A model generated the notes under the pieces. That model saw nothing but the letters and a program-made list of their open reading frames with translations. It was not told the origin of the DNA and ran no database searches. Made by a program: the position numbers and the translations under genes. This document shows, one piece after another, positions 9,006-17,918 of a DNA stretch of 64,000 nt. The first letter of the stretch is position 1; each line of letters starts with the position of its first letter. Source of the stretch: Pseudomonas monteilii NBRC 103158 = DSM 14164 (GTDB taxonomy: Bacteria; Pseudomonadota; Gammaproteobacteria; Pseudomonadales; Pseudomonadaceae); assembly GCF_000730605.1 (NCBI RefSeq), contig NZ_BBIS01000036.1, positions 1-64,000 on the forward strand. The letters run 5' to 3'.

Positions 9006-9259
9006 CCCCGGAAAGCCGTGAGCATCCGGGGCCAAGAGCGAGCAACATCCACTGTGCATGAATGAGGGTGACCAAACCCTCGGTTGCTGTAGATGGCTTG
9101 AGTGTGCGCAGTTCCCGCCAGGTGGATTTAGCCGTAAACGACCTGTTCTTAGCCAAAGCAGCCATGCCGGCATCTTGTTGTTGCGGGCATGTCGCGGGCG
9201 TCACAGAATCGGTCGTAAATCACAGCAGCACTCTCTTAGCGATAAAAGGGACAACAGCC

Positions 9260-9517
9260 ATGATGCATGCGGATTTGATTGATCAGGACGACCTCGCCGG
9301 CCACCTGCGCGCACGCGGGTTCGAGATTCCGGCGGGCGCCAGTGCCGAGCAGGCTTGCGAAGCGGTGGTGCGTGGGCTGACCGAGCCTAATGCTCGGGCG
9401 CTGAAGGGGATGGTGGAGCAGATGTATACAGGTAGCGCGACCATCCTTCCGGCGGTACGCCAGGCGATCGACAAACAGCTGTTACCCGCGCTGGCGCAAT
9501 TCAACAAACGCGCTTAA
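9260..9517 (+). CDS. Small conserved protein of unknown function
   Basis: An 85-aa acidic protein starting at ATGATG (9260) after a 254-base gap from cdhB. The sequence MMHADLIDQDDLAGHLRARG is followed by mainly helical segments and shows no recognised catalytic motif or membrane segment. A similar small gene sits at this point in related P. putida genomes as far as I recall. Function unknown. Confidence 0.55.
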   Translation: MMHADLIDQDDLAGHLRARGFEIPAGASAEQACEAVVRGLTEPNARALKGMVEQMYTGSATILPAVRQAIDKQLLPALAQFNKRA

Positions 9518-9538
9518 CTGATTTTCCTGTACTGGCCT

Positions 9539-9622
9539 CTTCGCGGGCAAGCCCGCTCCCACAAGTACTGCACCGGATTCAAAAGCGGTGCGATACCTGT
9601 GGTAGCGGGCTTGCCCGCGAAG
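9539..9622. repeat. REP inverted pair
   Basis: Inverted REP cores (CTTCGCGGGCAAGCCCGCTC and its inverse, about 80 bases overall) lie between the small rightward gene and the convergent gbdR, as expected for a REP doublet between convergent genes. Confidence 0.9.
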
Positions 9623-9636
9623 GGGCCCGCGCTGTT

Positions 9637-10743
9637 TCAGAGCCTTACACTGGCAAACGTCGACTCGTTGCGCGCCTGGCTCAGAGCGGCCATAGGCCCA
9701 CTGTGCGGCGACAGTGTCATGGCCTGCGGGATCGGCATCATCGCCACCTGCTGCGCAGTGTTGGAGCCCACGCGCTCGTCACGCGGCGGAATGCCGAAGT
9801 ACTCGCGGTAGCACTTGGAGAAGTGTGGCGTGGACACAAAACCGCATACCGACGCCACCTCGATGATCGACATCGGCGTTTGCTTGAGCAATTGCCGTGC
9901 ACGAATCAGGCGCAGTTTCAGGTAGTAGCGCGATGGCGAGCAATGCAGGTACTTCTGGAACAACCGCTCAAGCTGCCGACGCGAAACCGACACGTATACC
10001 GCCAGTTCGTCCAGGTCGATCGGCTCTTCGAGGTTGGCCTCCATGAGCGCGACGATTTCCTGCAGCTTCGGCTGATTGGTGCCGAGCATGTGCTTGAGCG
10101 GCACGCGCTGATGATCCTGTTCGTTGCGGATGCGCTCGTAGACGAACATCTCGGAAATCGCCGCCGACAGTTCACGGCCATGGTCGCGGCTGATCAGGTG
10201 CAACATCATGTCCAGCGGCGCGGTACCGCCAGAGCTGGTGAAGCGGTTGCGGTCGAGGGTGAACAGGCGGGTGCTCATGTTTACGCGTGGGAAGGCTTCC
10301 TGCATTGCCGCCAGGCACTCCCAGTGCACGCTGCAATCGAAGCCGTCGAGCAGACCGGCACAGGCCAGTGCCCAGCTGCCGGTGCACACCGCACCAAGAC
10401 GGCGCGACTGGCGAGCCTGAGCTTGCAGCCAGGTAACGTGCTCACGGGTGACCGAACGCTGAATACCAACCCCCCCGCAGACAATCACGGTGTCGATGGG
10501 CGGCGCATTGCTGATTGCAGCATCCGGAGTGATCTGCAAGCCATCGCTGGCCCACACCTGGCCGCCGTCGACGGTCAGGGTATGCCAGCGGTAAAGCTCT
10601 CGGCCGGACAGCTGGTTGGCCATACGCAGCGGCTCAACGGCTGATGCCAGTGAAATCAGGGTGAAATTGTCCAATAGAAGAAACCCGATGGACTGGGGTG
10701 TTGTGCGGTTCTGGGTTGGGTTCCCGGAGGTGTACGACGTCAT
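9637..10743 (-). CDS. gbdR: AraC/GlxA-family regulator of glycine betaine catabolism, GbdR
   Basis: The 368-aa regulator has a GATase1/DJ-1-like N-terminal domain (IGFLLLDNFTLISLASAVEP) and a C-terminal double helix-turn-helix (LAVYVSVSRRQLERLFQKYL; VASVCGFVSTPHFSKCYR). Length and position match GbdR, which responds to glycine betaine and dimethylglycine and activates dgc, sarcosine oxidase, sdaB and cbcXWV genes in Pseudomonas. The start at 10743 has an AGGAG site. It shares its architecture with CdhR, 4 kb away. Confidence 0.9.
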   Translation of the reverse strand: MTSYTSGNPTQNRTTPQSIGFLLLDNFTLISLASAVEPLRMANQLSGRELYRWHTLTVDGGQVWASDGLQITPDAAISNAPPIDTVIVCGGVGIQRSVTREHVTWLQAQARQSRRLGAVCTGSWALACAGLLDGFDCSVHWECLAAMQEAFPRVNMSTRLFTLDRNRFTSSGGTAPLDMMLHLISRDHGRELSAAISEMFVYERIRNEQDHQRVPLKHMLGTNQPKLQEIVALMEANLEEPIDLDELAVYVSVSRRQLERLFQKYLHCSPSRYYLKLRLIRARQLLKQTPMSIIEVASVCGFVSTPHFSKCYREYFGIPPRDERVGSNTAQQVAMMPIPQAMTLSPHSGPMAALSQARNESTFASVRL

Positions 10744-11192
10744 CGCGATTTCTCCTCACACAAATGCAGGGTGTGCCTCAGGCGGGCACTGATTTCTTGT
10801 TATGGCCCCGGTTCATGTGCTGGGGCTTGGTTGCCAATCTCAACGCAAACGCCGTGCCTGAAATTGAACGGCTGTCCAAAAAAACCTGAAAACGACGCCT
10901 TTGTTCGGCAAATCAGGTGCTTTGGTCGAGTTGGCTGGGTGTTCGCAAATGGGCGTGCTAGGCGCCGTGCGTGTAACGGCTGAGCAATTTGGTGACAAGC
11001 GCAGTGTAAGTTGCCCAGAAACGACACTCTTGAGTGTCACCGACAATCCAGGCACTGATAACGACACCCGACGATCGGTAGGCGTCGCTTGCACCATTAG
11101 GGAGCATAGGTGATCAAGTTGCACCTGCATCAACCTCAAGGGCCCCTTCGCGGGCGTGCCCGCGAAGGGGTCCTTGAGGGCGGATCAAGCAA
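10744..11192. promoter_or_regulatory. gbdR upstream region
   Basis: These 449 bases lie upstream of gbdR and downstream of the serine dehydratase gene. They hold the gbdR promoter and, at the right end, a hairpin. Short frames exist on both strands but none has a ribosome site together with a coherent product. No further structure was seen. Confidence 0.5.
11137..11178. terminator. Strong GC palindrome after the serine dehydratase gene (REP half or terminator)
   Basis: The perfect inverted repeat CCCCTTCGCGGGC / GCCCGCGAAGGGG, extended by AAGG and CCTT flanks, lies just beyond the stop of the leftward dehydratase gene. It has a REP-like core. No long T-run follows, so it may stabilise the transcript end rather than terminate alone. 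Confidence 0.6.
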
Positions 11193-12569
11193 TCAGCATT
11201 CGATGGCGCTGACCGCCAGGCCACCGCGCGAGGTCTCTTTGTACTTGTCGTGCATGTCGGCCCCGGTATCACGCATGGTGCGGATCACCTGGTCGAGGGA
11301 GATGAAGTGTTCGCCGTCACCGCGCAGGGCCATCTGCACCGCGTTGATGGCTTTTACCGCCGCAATCGCGTTGCGCTCGATGCACGGCACCTGTACCAAC
11401 CCGCCGACCGGGTCGCAGGTCAGGCCAAGGTTGTGCTCCAGGGCGATTTCAGCGGCGTTTTCCACCTGTGGCGGTGTGGCGCCAAGCACTTCGGCCAAGC
11501 CAGCAGCGGCCATGGCGCAAGCGGAGCCAACCTCGCCCTGGCAACCGACTTCGGCACCGGAAATCGACGCGTTCTTCTTGCACAAGATGCCCACAGCGGC
11601 CGCCGCGAGGAAGTACTCCACCACGTTGGACTCGTTTACCGCGTCGCTAAAGCGCATGTAGTAATGCAACACCGCCGGGATAATGCCGGCCGCGCCGTTG
11701 GTAGGTGCGGTGACCATGCGCCCGCCGGCGGCGTTTTCTTCATTGACCGCCAGAGCGAACAGGTTGACCCACTCCATGGCGCTCATGGTCGAGCCGATCA
11801 CATTGGGCTTGCCGACTTCCTGCAGGCTGCGGTGCAGCTTGGCGGCGCGGCGGCGCACGTTCAGCCCGCCGGGCAGCGTGCCTTCGTATTTGAGGCCGTT
11901 GTTGACGCATTCCTGCATGGCTTCCCAGAGCTTGTGCAGGCCGGCACGGATCTCTTCCTCACTGCGCCAGACCTTCTCGTTGGCCATCATCAATTGCGAC
12001 ACGCTGAGGTCGTTTTGCTTGCACAGACGCAGCAGCTCGGCGGCGCTGTTGAAATCGTACGGCAGCACCGTCTGGTCGGCGTCCAGCACGCCACTGGCGG
12101 CCTGGGCGGCATCGACCACGAAGCCGCCACCCACCGAGTAATAGGTATCGCGGTGCAGCTCGCCCTGCTCGCCTTCGGCAATCAAGGTCATGGCGTTGGG
12201 GTGGTACGGCAGGTTCTCGTCCAGCAGCAGCATGTCGCGAGCCCAGACAAACTCGATGGGCAGGCGGCTATCAAGCTGCAGGGTGTTGGTTTCACGCAGG
12301 TCGGCGATACGCGGCACGATCTGGGTGGGGTCGATGGCGTCAGGCCATTCGCCCATCAGGCCCATGATGGTGGCGTTGTCGGTGCCATGCCCGATACCGG
12401 TGGCCGACAGCGAGCCGTACAGGCGCACTTCGATCCGCTTGACACGCTCCAGCTCGCCGCGCTCGCGCAGGCCCTGGACGAACAGGGCGCCAGCACGCAT
12501 GGGGCCGACGGTGTGGGAGCTGGAAGGCCCGACACCGATCTTGAACAGGTCGAACACGCTGATGGCCAT
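11193..12569 (-). CDS. sdaB: L-serine ammonia-lyase (iron-sulfur type)
   Basis: From MAISVFDLFKIGVGPSSSHT at 12569 the protein is 458 aa, the usual length of the one-chain serine dehydratases. The family segments GPSSSHTVGPMRAG, APTNGAAGIIPAVLHYY and the late GLTCDPVGGLVQVPCIERNA with the cluster-ligand cysteines are all present. It deaminates serine made from glycine, the end product of betaine demethylation. The ortholog beside gbdR in P. aeruginosa is sdaB; P. putida annotations may use sdaA. The longer frame to 12827 lacks family sequence. Confidence 0.92.
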   Translation of the reverse strand: MAISVFDLFKIGVGPSSSHTVGPMRAGALFVQGLRERGELERVKRIEVRLYGSLSATGIGHGTDNATIMGLMGEWPDAIDPTQIVPRIADLRETNTLQLDSRLPIEFVWARDMLLLDENLPYHPNAMTLIAEGEQGELHRDTYYSVGGGFVVDAAQAASGVLDADQTVLPYDFNSAAELLRLCKQNDLSVSQLMMANEKVWRSEEEIRAGLHKLWEAMQECVNNGLKYEGTLPGGLNVRRRAAKLHRSLQEVGKPNVIGSTMSAMEWVNLFALAVNEENAAGGRMVTAPTNGAAGIIPAVLHYYMRFSDAVNESNVVEYFLAAAAVGILCKKNASISGAEVGCQGEVGSACAMAAAGLAEVLGATPPQVENAAEIALEHNLGLTCDPVGGLVQVPCIERNAIAAVKAINAVQMALRGDGEHFISLDQVIRTMRDTGADMHDKYKETSRGGLAVSAIEC

Positions 12570-13022
12570 TGTCGAATCACCTCTTGATGGGCTTGTCTCT
12601 GCGCGCCATGCGCAGGGCGGGGCAGCTGCTAGGCTCAAACAGCGGGCCGCCTTGAATGCCAGCATCATCGGGCTTTTAACGCCACCCTCGCCGTCTGCAA
12701 CCGACGTACTTTTGTCCAGCAGCGCCGCGCGTTTTTTACAGGGAGAGCAGCGCTCACCTCGCCGTTTTCCGGCGGCCTGGTGACGTAAAAATGCGGCTGA
12801 GGGGGTGGAAAAATCCATAAGCGACATCGCCCATACTGGATACGACCCGTTCCGTACTGGTTACGACCCCACCAGTAGGCGATTGCCCGGCGCTGGAGGA
12901 TTATCGAAAGCGACTCGTAAAGCACGGCCACGCATCCTGCCCTCTGCAGGCCTGGTCGACCGGACCCTGAGAAAGCCCGGCGACCCACGCGAACCCGAAG
13001 ACAAAATCACAGGAGTCCATCC
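12570..13022. promoter_or_regulatory. Divergent control region serine dehydratase / cbcX
   Basis: These 453 bases lie between two divergent genes that are both GbdR targets in P. aeruginosa. The one clear internal structure is a tandem repeat at 12834-12869, listed separately. The rest shows no coding signal. Confidence 0.6.
12834..12869. promoter_or_regulatory. Candidate AraC-type (GbdR) operator, 21-bp-spaced direct repeat
   Basis: TACTGGATACGACCC (12834-12848) and TACTGGTTACGACCC (12855-12869) match in 14 of 15 bases with a 21-base period, two helical turns. This is the spacing at which AraC-family activators bind tandem half-sites. It lies about 155 bases before the cbcX start. GbdR is the obvious candidate from locus context; the assignment is inference. 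Confidence 0.55.
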
Positions 13023-13970
13023 ATGAAAGGTTCACCCTCGCTGTTGCTGGTTGCGTTGCTGTCCGCACCGTTGCTGGCCCAGGCCGCCGAGCCCGAACAG
13101 TGCCGGACGGTACGTTTCTCCGATGTCGGCTGGACCGACATCACGGTCACGACCGCCACCACCAGCGTTGTGCTTGAAGCACTGGGTTACAAGACCCACA
13201 CCACCATGATCTCGGTACCGGTGACCTACAAGTCGCTGGCCACCGGCAAGGACCTGGACGTGTTTCTCGGCAACTGGATGCCGACCATGGAGAACGACAT
13301 CAAGCAGTACCGCGACGCTGGCACAGTAGAAACCGTGCGCGCCAACCTGGAAAACGCCAAGTACACCCTGGCGGTACCCCAGGCGCTGTACGACAAGGGG
13401 CTGAAGGATTTCAGCGACATTGCCAAGTTCAAGAAGGAACTGGACGGCAAGATCTACGGCATCGAGCCCGGCAACGATGGCAACCGCACCATCCAGAGCA
13501 TGATCGACAAGAACGCCTTCGGCCTGAAGGACGCCGGTTTCAAGATCGTGCAGTCGAGCGAGGCCGGCATGCTGTCGCAGGTCGACCGCGCACAGAAGCG
13601 CGGCGAGGCGCTGGTGTTCCTGGGCTGGGAACCACACCCGATGAACACCCGCTTCAAGATGCAGTACCTGACCGGCGGGGACGAGTTCTTCGGCCCCGAC
13701 TTCGGCAAGGCGACCGTGTTGACCAACACCCGCAAGGGCTATGCGCAGGAGTGCAGCAACGTCGGCCAGCTGTTGAAGAACCTGTCGTTCGAGCTCAAGG
13801 ATGAAAGCACCATGATGGGCTATGTCCTGGACGACAAGATGAAACCCGATGCCGCCGCCAGGAAATGGCTCAAGGACAACCCGGGCAAGCTGGATGCCTG
13901 GCTGGCCGGCGTAACCACCGTGGATGGCAAACCGGGCCTTGAGGCAGCCAAGGCCAAGCTCGCGCAATAA
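13023..13970 (+). CDS. cbcX: Choline/betaine/carnitine ABC transporter, substrate-binding protein CbcX
   Basis: The 315-aa protein has a signal peptide (SLLLVALLSAPLLAQAAEPE) and an OpuAC/ChoX-type mature domain with VGWTDI, FLGNWMPTM and FLGWEPHPMN. It is similar in length and motif order to CaiX at 5.6 kb, so the two are likely paralogs sharing one membrane core. It heads the cbcXWV operon. Confidence 0.92.
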   Translation: MKGSPSLLLVALLSAPLLAQAAEPEQCRTVRFSDVGWTDITVTTATTSVVLEALGYKTHTTMISVPVTYKSLATGKDLDVFLGNWMPTMENDIKQYRDAGTVETVRANLENAKYTLAVPQALYDKGLKDFSDIAKFKKELDGKIYGIEPGNDGNRTIQSMIDKNAFGLKDAGFKIVQSSEAGMLSQVDRAQKRGEALVFLGWEPHPMNTRFKMQYLTGGDEFFGPDFGKATVLTNTRKGYAQECSNVGQLLKNLSFELKDESTMMGYVLDDKMKPDAAARKWLKDNPGKLDAWLAGVTTVDGKPGLEAAKAKLAQ

Positions 13971-13993
13971 CGTACTACGCAATAGCGCTACCT

Positions 13994-14017
13994 CGGGGCA
14001 GGACCGTGCCTGCCCCG
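13994..14017 (+). promoter_or_regulatory. Intra-operon hairpin between cbcX and cbcW
   Basis: CGGGGCAGG and CCTGCCCCG form a perfect 9-bp stem with a 6-base loop in the 84-base gap. It has no T-run, so it is more likely to protect the cbcX transcript or attenuate than to terminate fully. That would fit a binding protein needed in excess of the permease. Confidence 0.5.
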
Positions 14018-14054
14018 GGTTGATTTCAATCTATGCAGGTGGAAGCTCGCTATC

Positions 14055-14900
14055 ATGCTTATCGATCAGAAAATACCCCTGGGGCAGTACATCGCCTCAT
14101 TTGTCGAGTGGTTGACCCAGAACGGCGCCAACTATTTCGATGCTATCGCCCAAGGCCTGGAATTCATGATCCATGGCGTCACCAGTGCCCTGACCTGGTT
14201 CAACCCATTCGTACTCATCGCCCTGTTCGCCGCCCTGGCGCACCTGATCCAGCGCAAATGGGCGCTGACCGTGTTCGTTGCCCTGTCGTTCCTGCTGATC
14301 CTCAACCTGGGTTACTGGCAGGAAACCATGGAAACCCTGGCGCAGGTTACCTTCGCCACGGTGGTATGCGTGGTCATCGGCGTGCCGCTGGGCATCCTTG
14401 CCGCGCACAAACCGATGTTCTATACCGCCATGCGCCCGGTGCTGGACCTGATGCAGACGGTGCCGACCTTCGTTTACCTGATCCCTACCCTGACCCTGTT
14501 CGGCCTGGGCGTAGTGCCGGGGCTGATCTCTACCGTGGTGTTCGCCATCGCAGCGCCTATTCGCCTGACCTACCTGGGCATCTGCGACGTACCACAAGAG
14601 CTGATGGACGCGGGTAAAGCGTTCGGCTGCTCGCGCCGCCAGTTGCTCACCCGTATCGAACTGCCGCACGCCATGCCAAGCATCGCTGCCGGCGTCACCC
14701 AGTGCATCATGCTGTCGCTGTCGATGGTGGTGATTGCCGCCCTGGTCGGCGCGGACGGCTTGGGCAAACCTGTGGTCAACGCACTGAACACCGCCGATAT
14801 CTCCTTGGGCTTCGAAGCGGGCCTGGCGATCGTGCTGCTGGCGATCATGCTCGACCGTATCTGCAAGCAACCGGAACTGCCGGTAAGGGGTGAGGCATGA
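14055..14900 (+). CDS. cbcW: Quaternary-amine ABC transporter permease CbcW
   Basis: The 281-aa inner membrane permease has several hydrophobic segments and the binding-protein-dependent transporter loop EAxxxxG-like DAGKAFGCSRRQLLTRIELP near residue 185. The start has a modest ribosome site. Its stop overlaps the cbcV start by four bases (ATGA), indicating translational coupling. Confidence 0.9.
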   Translation: MLIDQKIPLGQYIASFVEWLTQNGANYFDAIAQGLEFMIHGVTSALTWFNPFVLIALFAALAHLIQRKWALTVFVALSFLLILNLGYWQETMETLAQVTFATVVCVVIGVPLGILAAHKPMFYTAMRPVLDLMQTVPTFVYLIPTLTLFGLGVVPGLISTVVFAIAAPIRLTYLGICDVPQELMDAGKAFGCSRRQLLTRIELPHAMPSIAAGVTQCIMLSLSMVVIAALVGADGLGKPVVNALNTADISLGFEAGLAIVLLAIMLDRICKQPELPVRGEA

Positions 14901-16075
14901 GCATTATTCGTTTCGAAGACGTCGACGTCATCTTTTCCAACAAGCCACGCGAAGCGCTGTCGCTGCTGGACCAGGGCAAGACCCGCGAGCAGATCCTCAA
15001 GCAGACCGGCCTGGTGGTGGGCGTCGAAAAGGCCAACCTGGACATCAACAAGGGTGAGATCTGCGTGCTGATGGGCCTGTCCGGTTCGGGCAAGTCGAGC
15101 CTGCTGCGCTGCATCAACGGCCTGAACACCGTCAGCCGCGGCAAGCTGTTTGTCGAGCACGAAGGCAAGCACATCGACATTGCCCACTGCACCCCGGCCG
15201 AACTGAAGATGATGCGCACCAAGCGCATTGCCATGGTGTTCCAGAAATTCGCCCTGATGCCCTGGCTGACGGTGCGCGAGAACATCAGCTTTGGCCTGGA
15301 AATGCAGGGCCGCCCGGAAAAGGAACGGCGCAAACTGGTCGACGAGAAGCTGGAGCTGGTGGGCCTGACCCAATGGCGCAACAAGAAGCCGGACGAGTTG
15401 TCTGGCGGCATGCAGCAGCGTGTGGGGCTGGCCCGGGCGCTGGCGATGGATGCCGACATCCTGCTGATGGACGAACCGTTCTCGGCCCTCGACCCGCTGA
15501 TCCGCCAAGGCCTGCAGGACGAACTGCTGACCCTGCAGAGCAAGCTGAACAAAACCATCGTGTTCGTCAGCCACGACCTGGACGAAGCGCTGAAGCTGGG
15601 CACCCGCATCGCCATCATGAAAGACGGGCGGATCATCCAGTACAGCAAGCCGGAAGAAATCGTGCTCAACCCGGCCGACGAGTACGTGCGCACCTTCGTT
15701 GCCCACACCAACCCGCTGAACGTGCTGTGTGGCCGCAGCCTGATGCGCAGCCTGGACAACTGCAAGCGGGTCAATGGTTCGGTGTGCCTGGACCCGGGTA
15801 TCGATTCGTGGCTGGACCTGGGCGAAGGTGGCGCGCTGAAGCGTGCACGCCAGGGCCAGAACGGGCTGGACATGCAGAACTGGGCACCGGGGCAGGATGT
15901 GGAGCTACTGCAGCGCAGGCCTACCGTGGTGCACGCCGACATCGGCATGCGCGAGGCGCTGCAGATTCGTTATCAGACGGGCAACAAGCTGGTGTTGCAG
16001 GATAACGACCGGGTGGTCGGGATTCTTGGGGATACCGAGCTTTACCACGCGTTGCTTGGCAAGAATCACGGGTGA
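14897..16075 (+). CDS. cbcV: Quaternary-amine ABC transporter ATPase CbcV
   Basis: The 392-aa ATPase has Walker A GLSGSGKSS, signature LSGGMQQR, Walker B ILLMDEP and the H-loop in FVSHDLDEA. A C-terminal extension of about 110 residues ending DNDRVVGILGDTELYHALL resembles the CBS-type regulatory tail of OpuA/ProV ATPases. It energises uptake for CbcX and, by analogy with P. aeruginosa, also for CaiX. Confidence 0.92.
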   Translation: MSIIRFEDVDVIFSNKPREALSLLDQGKTREQILKQTGLVVGVEKANLDINKGEICVLMGLSGSGKSSLLRCINGLNTVSRGKLFVEHEGKHIDIAHCTPAELKMMRTKRIAMVFQKFALMPWLTVRENISFGLEMQGRPEKERRKLVDEKLELVGLTQWRNKKPDELSGGMQQRVGLARALAMDADILLMDEPFSALDPLIRQGLQDELLTLQSKLNKTIVFVSHDLDEALKLGTRIAIMKDGRIIQYSKPEEIVLNPADEYVRTFVAHTNPLNVLCGRSLMRSLDNCKRVNGSVCLDPGIDSWLDLGEGGALKRARQGQNGLDMQNWAPGQDVELLQRRPTVVHADIGMREALQIRYQTGNKLVLQDNDRVVGILGDTELYHALLGKNHG

Positions 16076-16079
16076 TGCA

Positions 16080-16104
16080 ATTGGGGCCGCGTTGCGGCCC
16101 CAAT
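16080..16104. terminator. Bidirectional hairpin between convergent cbcV and hisF
   Basis: ATTGGGGCCGC and GCGGCCCCAAT form a perfect 11-bp stem with a 3-base loop, placed 5 bases after the cbcV stop and just before the hisF stop. The symmetric position between convergent genes supports a shared terminator. Confidence 0.75.
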
Positions 16105-16111
16105 CACTGGA

Positions 16112-16882
16112 TCAGCGAACGACGATGCCGCGCGAAGCCATATAAGCCTTGGCCTCAGGCACCGTGTACTCGCCAAAGTGGAAGATACTGGCCGCCAGCA
16201 CCGCACTGGCATGCCCTTCCAGAATGCCGTCCGCCAGGTGCTGCAGGTTACCCACACCACCCGAAGCAATCACCGGAATACCCAGCGCATCGCTGATAGC
16301 ACGGGTAACGCCCAGGTCAAAGCCGTTCTTCATGCCGTCCTGGTCCATGCTGGTCAGCAGGATCTCGCCAGCCCCCAGGCCTTCCATCTTCTTCGCCCAC
16401 TCGACTGCATCCAGCCCGGTCGGCTTGCGCCCGCCGTGGGTGAAGATTTCCCAGCGCGGTGCTTCACCCGGCCCGGACACCTTCTTCGCGTCGATCGCGA
16501 CAACGATGCACTGCGAACCGAAACGGTCCGCCGCCTCGCCCACGAACTCCGGGTTGAACACCGCCGCCGTGTTGATCGATACCTTGTCGGCACCGGCATT
16601 GAGCAGGTTGCGGATGTCCTGTACGGTGCGCACGCCACCGCCCACGGTCAGCGGTATGAACACCTGGCTGGCCATGCGCTCGACGGTATGCAAGGTGGTG
16701 TCGCGGCCATCGACGCTGGCGGTGATGTCGAGGAAGGTGATTTCGTCGGCACCCTGCTCGTCGTAGCGACGGGCGATTTCCACCGGGTCGCCGGCATCAC
16801 GGATGTTCTCGAACTTGACGCCCTTGACCACCCGGCCGTTGTCCACGTCCAGGCAAGGGATGATGCGCTTGGCCAGTGCCAT
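16112..16882 (-). CDS. hisF: Imidazole glycerol phosphate synthase, cyclase subunit HisF
   Basis: The 256-aa TIM barrel begins MALAKRIIPCLDVDNGRVVK with catalytic Asp11, has VVAIDAKKV with the second catalytic Asp near 130, and phosphate-loop segments VGGGVRT and ASGGVGNL. It turns PRFAR plus ammonia from HisH into IGP and AICAR. It is the last gene of the leftward his cluster. Confidence 0.96.
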   Translation of the reverse strand: MALAKRIIPCLDVDNGRVVKGVKFENIRDAGDPVEIARRYDEQGADEITFLDITASVDGRDTTLHTVERMASQVFIPLTVGGGVRTVQDIRNLLNAGADKVSINTAAVFNPEFVGEAADRFGSQCIVVAIDAKKVSGPGEAPRWEIFTHGGRKPTGLDAVEWAKKMEGLGAGEILLTSMDQDGMKNGFDLGVTRAISDALGIPVIASGGVGNLQHLADGILEGHASAVLAASIFHFGEYTVPEAKAYMASRGIVVR

Positions 16883-16892
16883 GGTTCAGTCC

Positions 16893-17630
16893 TCAGCCTT
16901 GGTAGTTGTCGCAGAAGGCCTGAGCCTCGGCGACATCGAGGGTGCCTTCGTAGATGGCACGGCCGGTGATGGCGCCGATAATGCCGGGGGCCTTGGCGTC
17001 CAGCAGGGCCTTGATGTCCCCCAGGTTGTGGATGCCGCCCGAGGCGATTACCGGAATGCGGGTGGCTTCGGCCAGTGCCTTGGTGAACGGCACGTTGCAG
17101 CCCTGCATCATCCCGTCCTTGGCGATGTCGGTGTAGACGATCGACGACACGCCATCCGCCTCGAAACGCTTGGCCAGGTCGATAACCTGTACCGCGCTGA
17201 CTTCGGCCCAGCCATCGGTGGCAACGAAGCCGTCTTTGGCATCCAGGCCAACGATGACCTTGCCCGGGAAGGCCTTGCACGCTTCGGCCACAAACTCAGG
17301 CTCTTTGACCGCCTTGGTGCCGATGATGACGTAGCTGACGCCCGCCTTGACGTAGTGCTCGATGGTTTCCAGCGAGCGGATGCCGCCGCCGATCTGGATC
17401 GGCAGGGTCGGGTAGCGCTTGGCGATGGCGGTGACCACTTCACCGTTGACCGGCTGGCCTTCGAAGGCGCCGTTGAGGTCGACCAGGTGCAGGCGGCGGC
17501 AGCCACCCTCGACCCACTTGGCGGCCATGCTCACCGGGTCGTCGGAAAATACCGTGGAGTCTTCCATGCGGCCCTGGCGCAGGCGCACGCAGGCACCGTC
17601 CTTCAGATCGATAGCGGGGATAATCAGCAT
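16893..17630 (-). CDS. hisA: Phosphoribosylformimino-AICAR phosphate isomerase HisA
   Basis: The 245-aa barrel begins MLIIPAIDLKDGACVRLRQG with catalytic Asp8; IQIGGGIRS and VIASGGIHNL bind the phosphates, and VYTDIAKDGMMQG carries the second acid. It performs the Amadori isomerisation that supplies PRFAR to HisF-HisH. It is 10 bases upstream of hisF. Confidence 0.96.
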   Translation of the reverse strand: MLIIPAIDLKDGACVRLRQGRMEDSTVFSDDPVSMAAKWVEGGCRRLHLVDLNGAFEGQPVNGEVVTAIAKRYPTLPIQIGGGIRSLETIEHYVKAGVSYVIIGTKAVKEPEFVAEACKAFPGKVIVGLDAKDGFVATDGWAEVSAVQVIDLAKRFEADGVSSIVYTDIAKDGMMQGCNVPFTKALAEATRIPVIASGGIHNLGDIKALLDAKAPGIIGAITGRAIYEGTLDVAEAQAFCDNYQG

Positions 17631-17657
17631 CTTGGGAACCTGTCTGTTCTTGGGGTT

Positions 17658-17918
17658 TCAGGGCTTTTCGAGCGCCCACAGATCACTTTCGATGCTCTCG
17701 AACCGCTCCTTGAGGTGCAGCTGAACATCGGCAATCGCCCTGTTGTAGTAATGGGGTGCAATTTCTTTGCTGAACAGCTCGAGGACCTCGGCCACCTCGA
17801 ACGACCCCAGCTGCAGCTCGAAACGGTCTTCGAGGAAGCGCTTGAGCGTGTCGAGCGCATCGCGCTCCTGCTCGGGGGCCAGGGTAATGACCGGGGCCTT
17901 GGTCTTCGACCTGCTCAT
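17658..17918 (-). CDS. DUF2164 protein within the his cluster
   Basis: An 86-aa charged, helical protein (SFEVAEVLELFSKEIAPHYY) of the DUF2164 type. It starts directly against the hisH stop and ends 27 bases before hisA, so it is almost certainly co-transcribed with his genes. No biochemical role is known to me. Confidence 0.8.
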   Translation of the reverse strand: MSRSKTKAPVITLAPEQERDALDTLKRFLEDRFELQLGSFEVAEVLELFSKEIAPHYYNRAIADVQLHLKERFESIESDLWALEKP

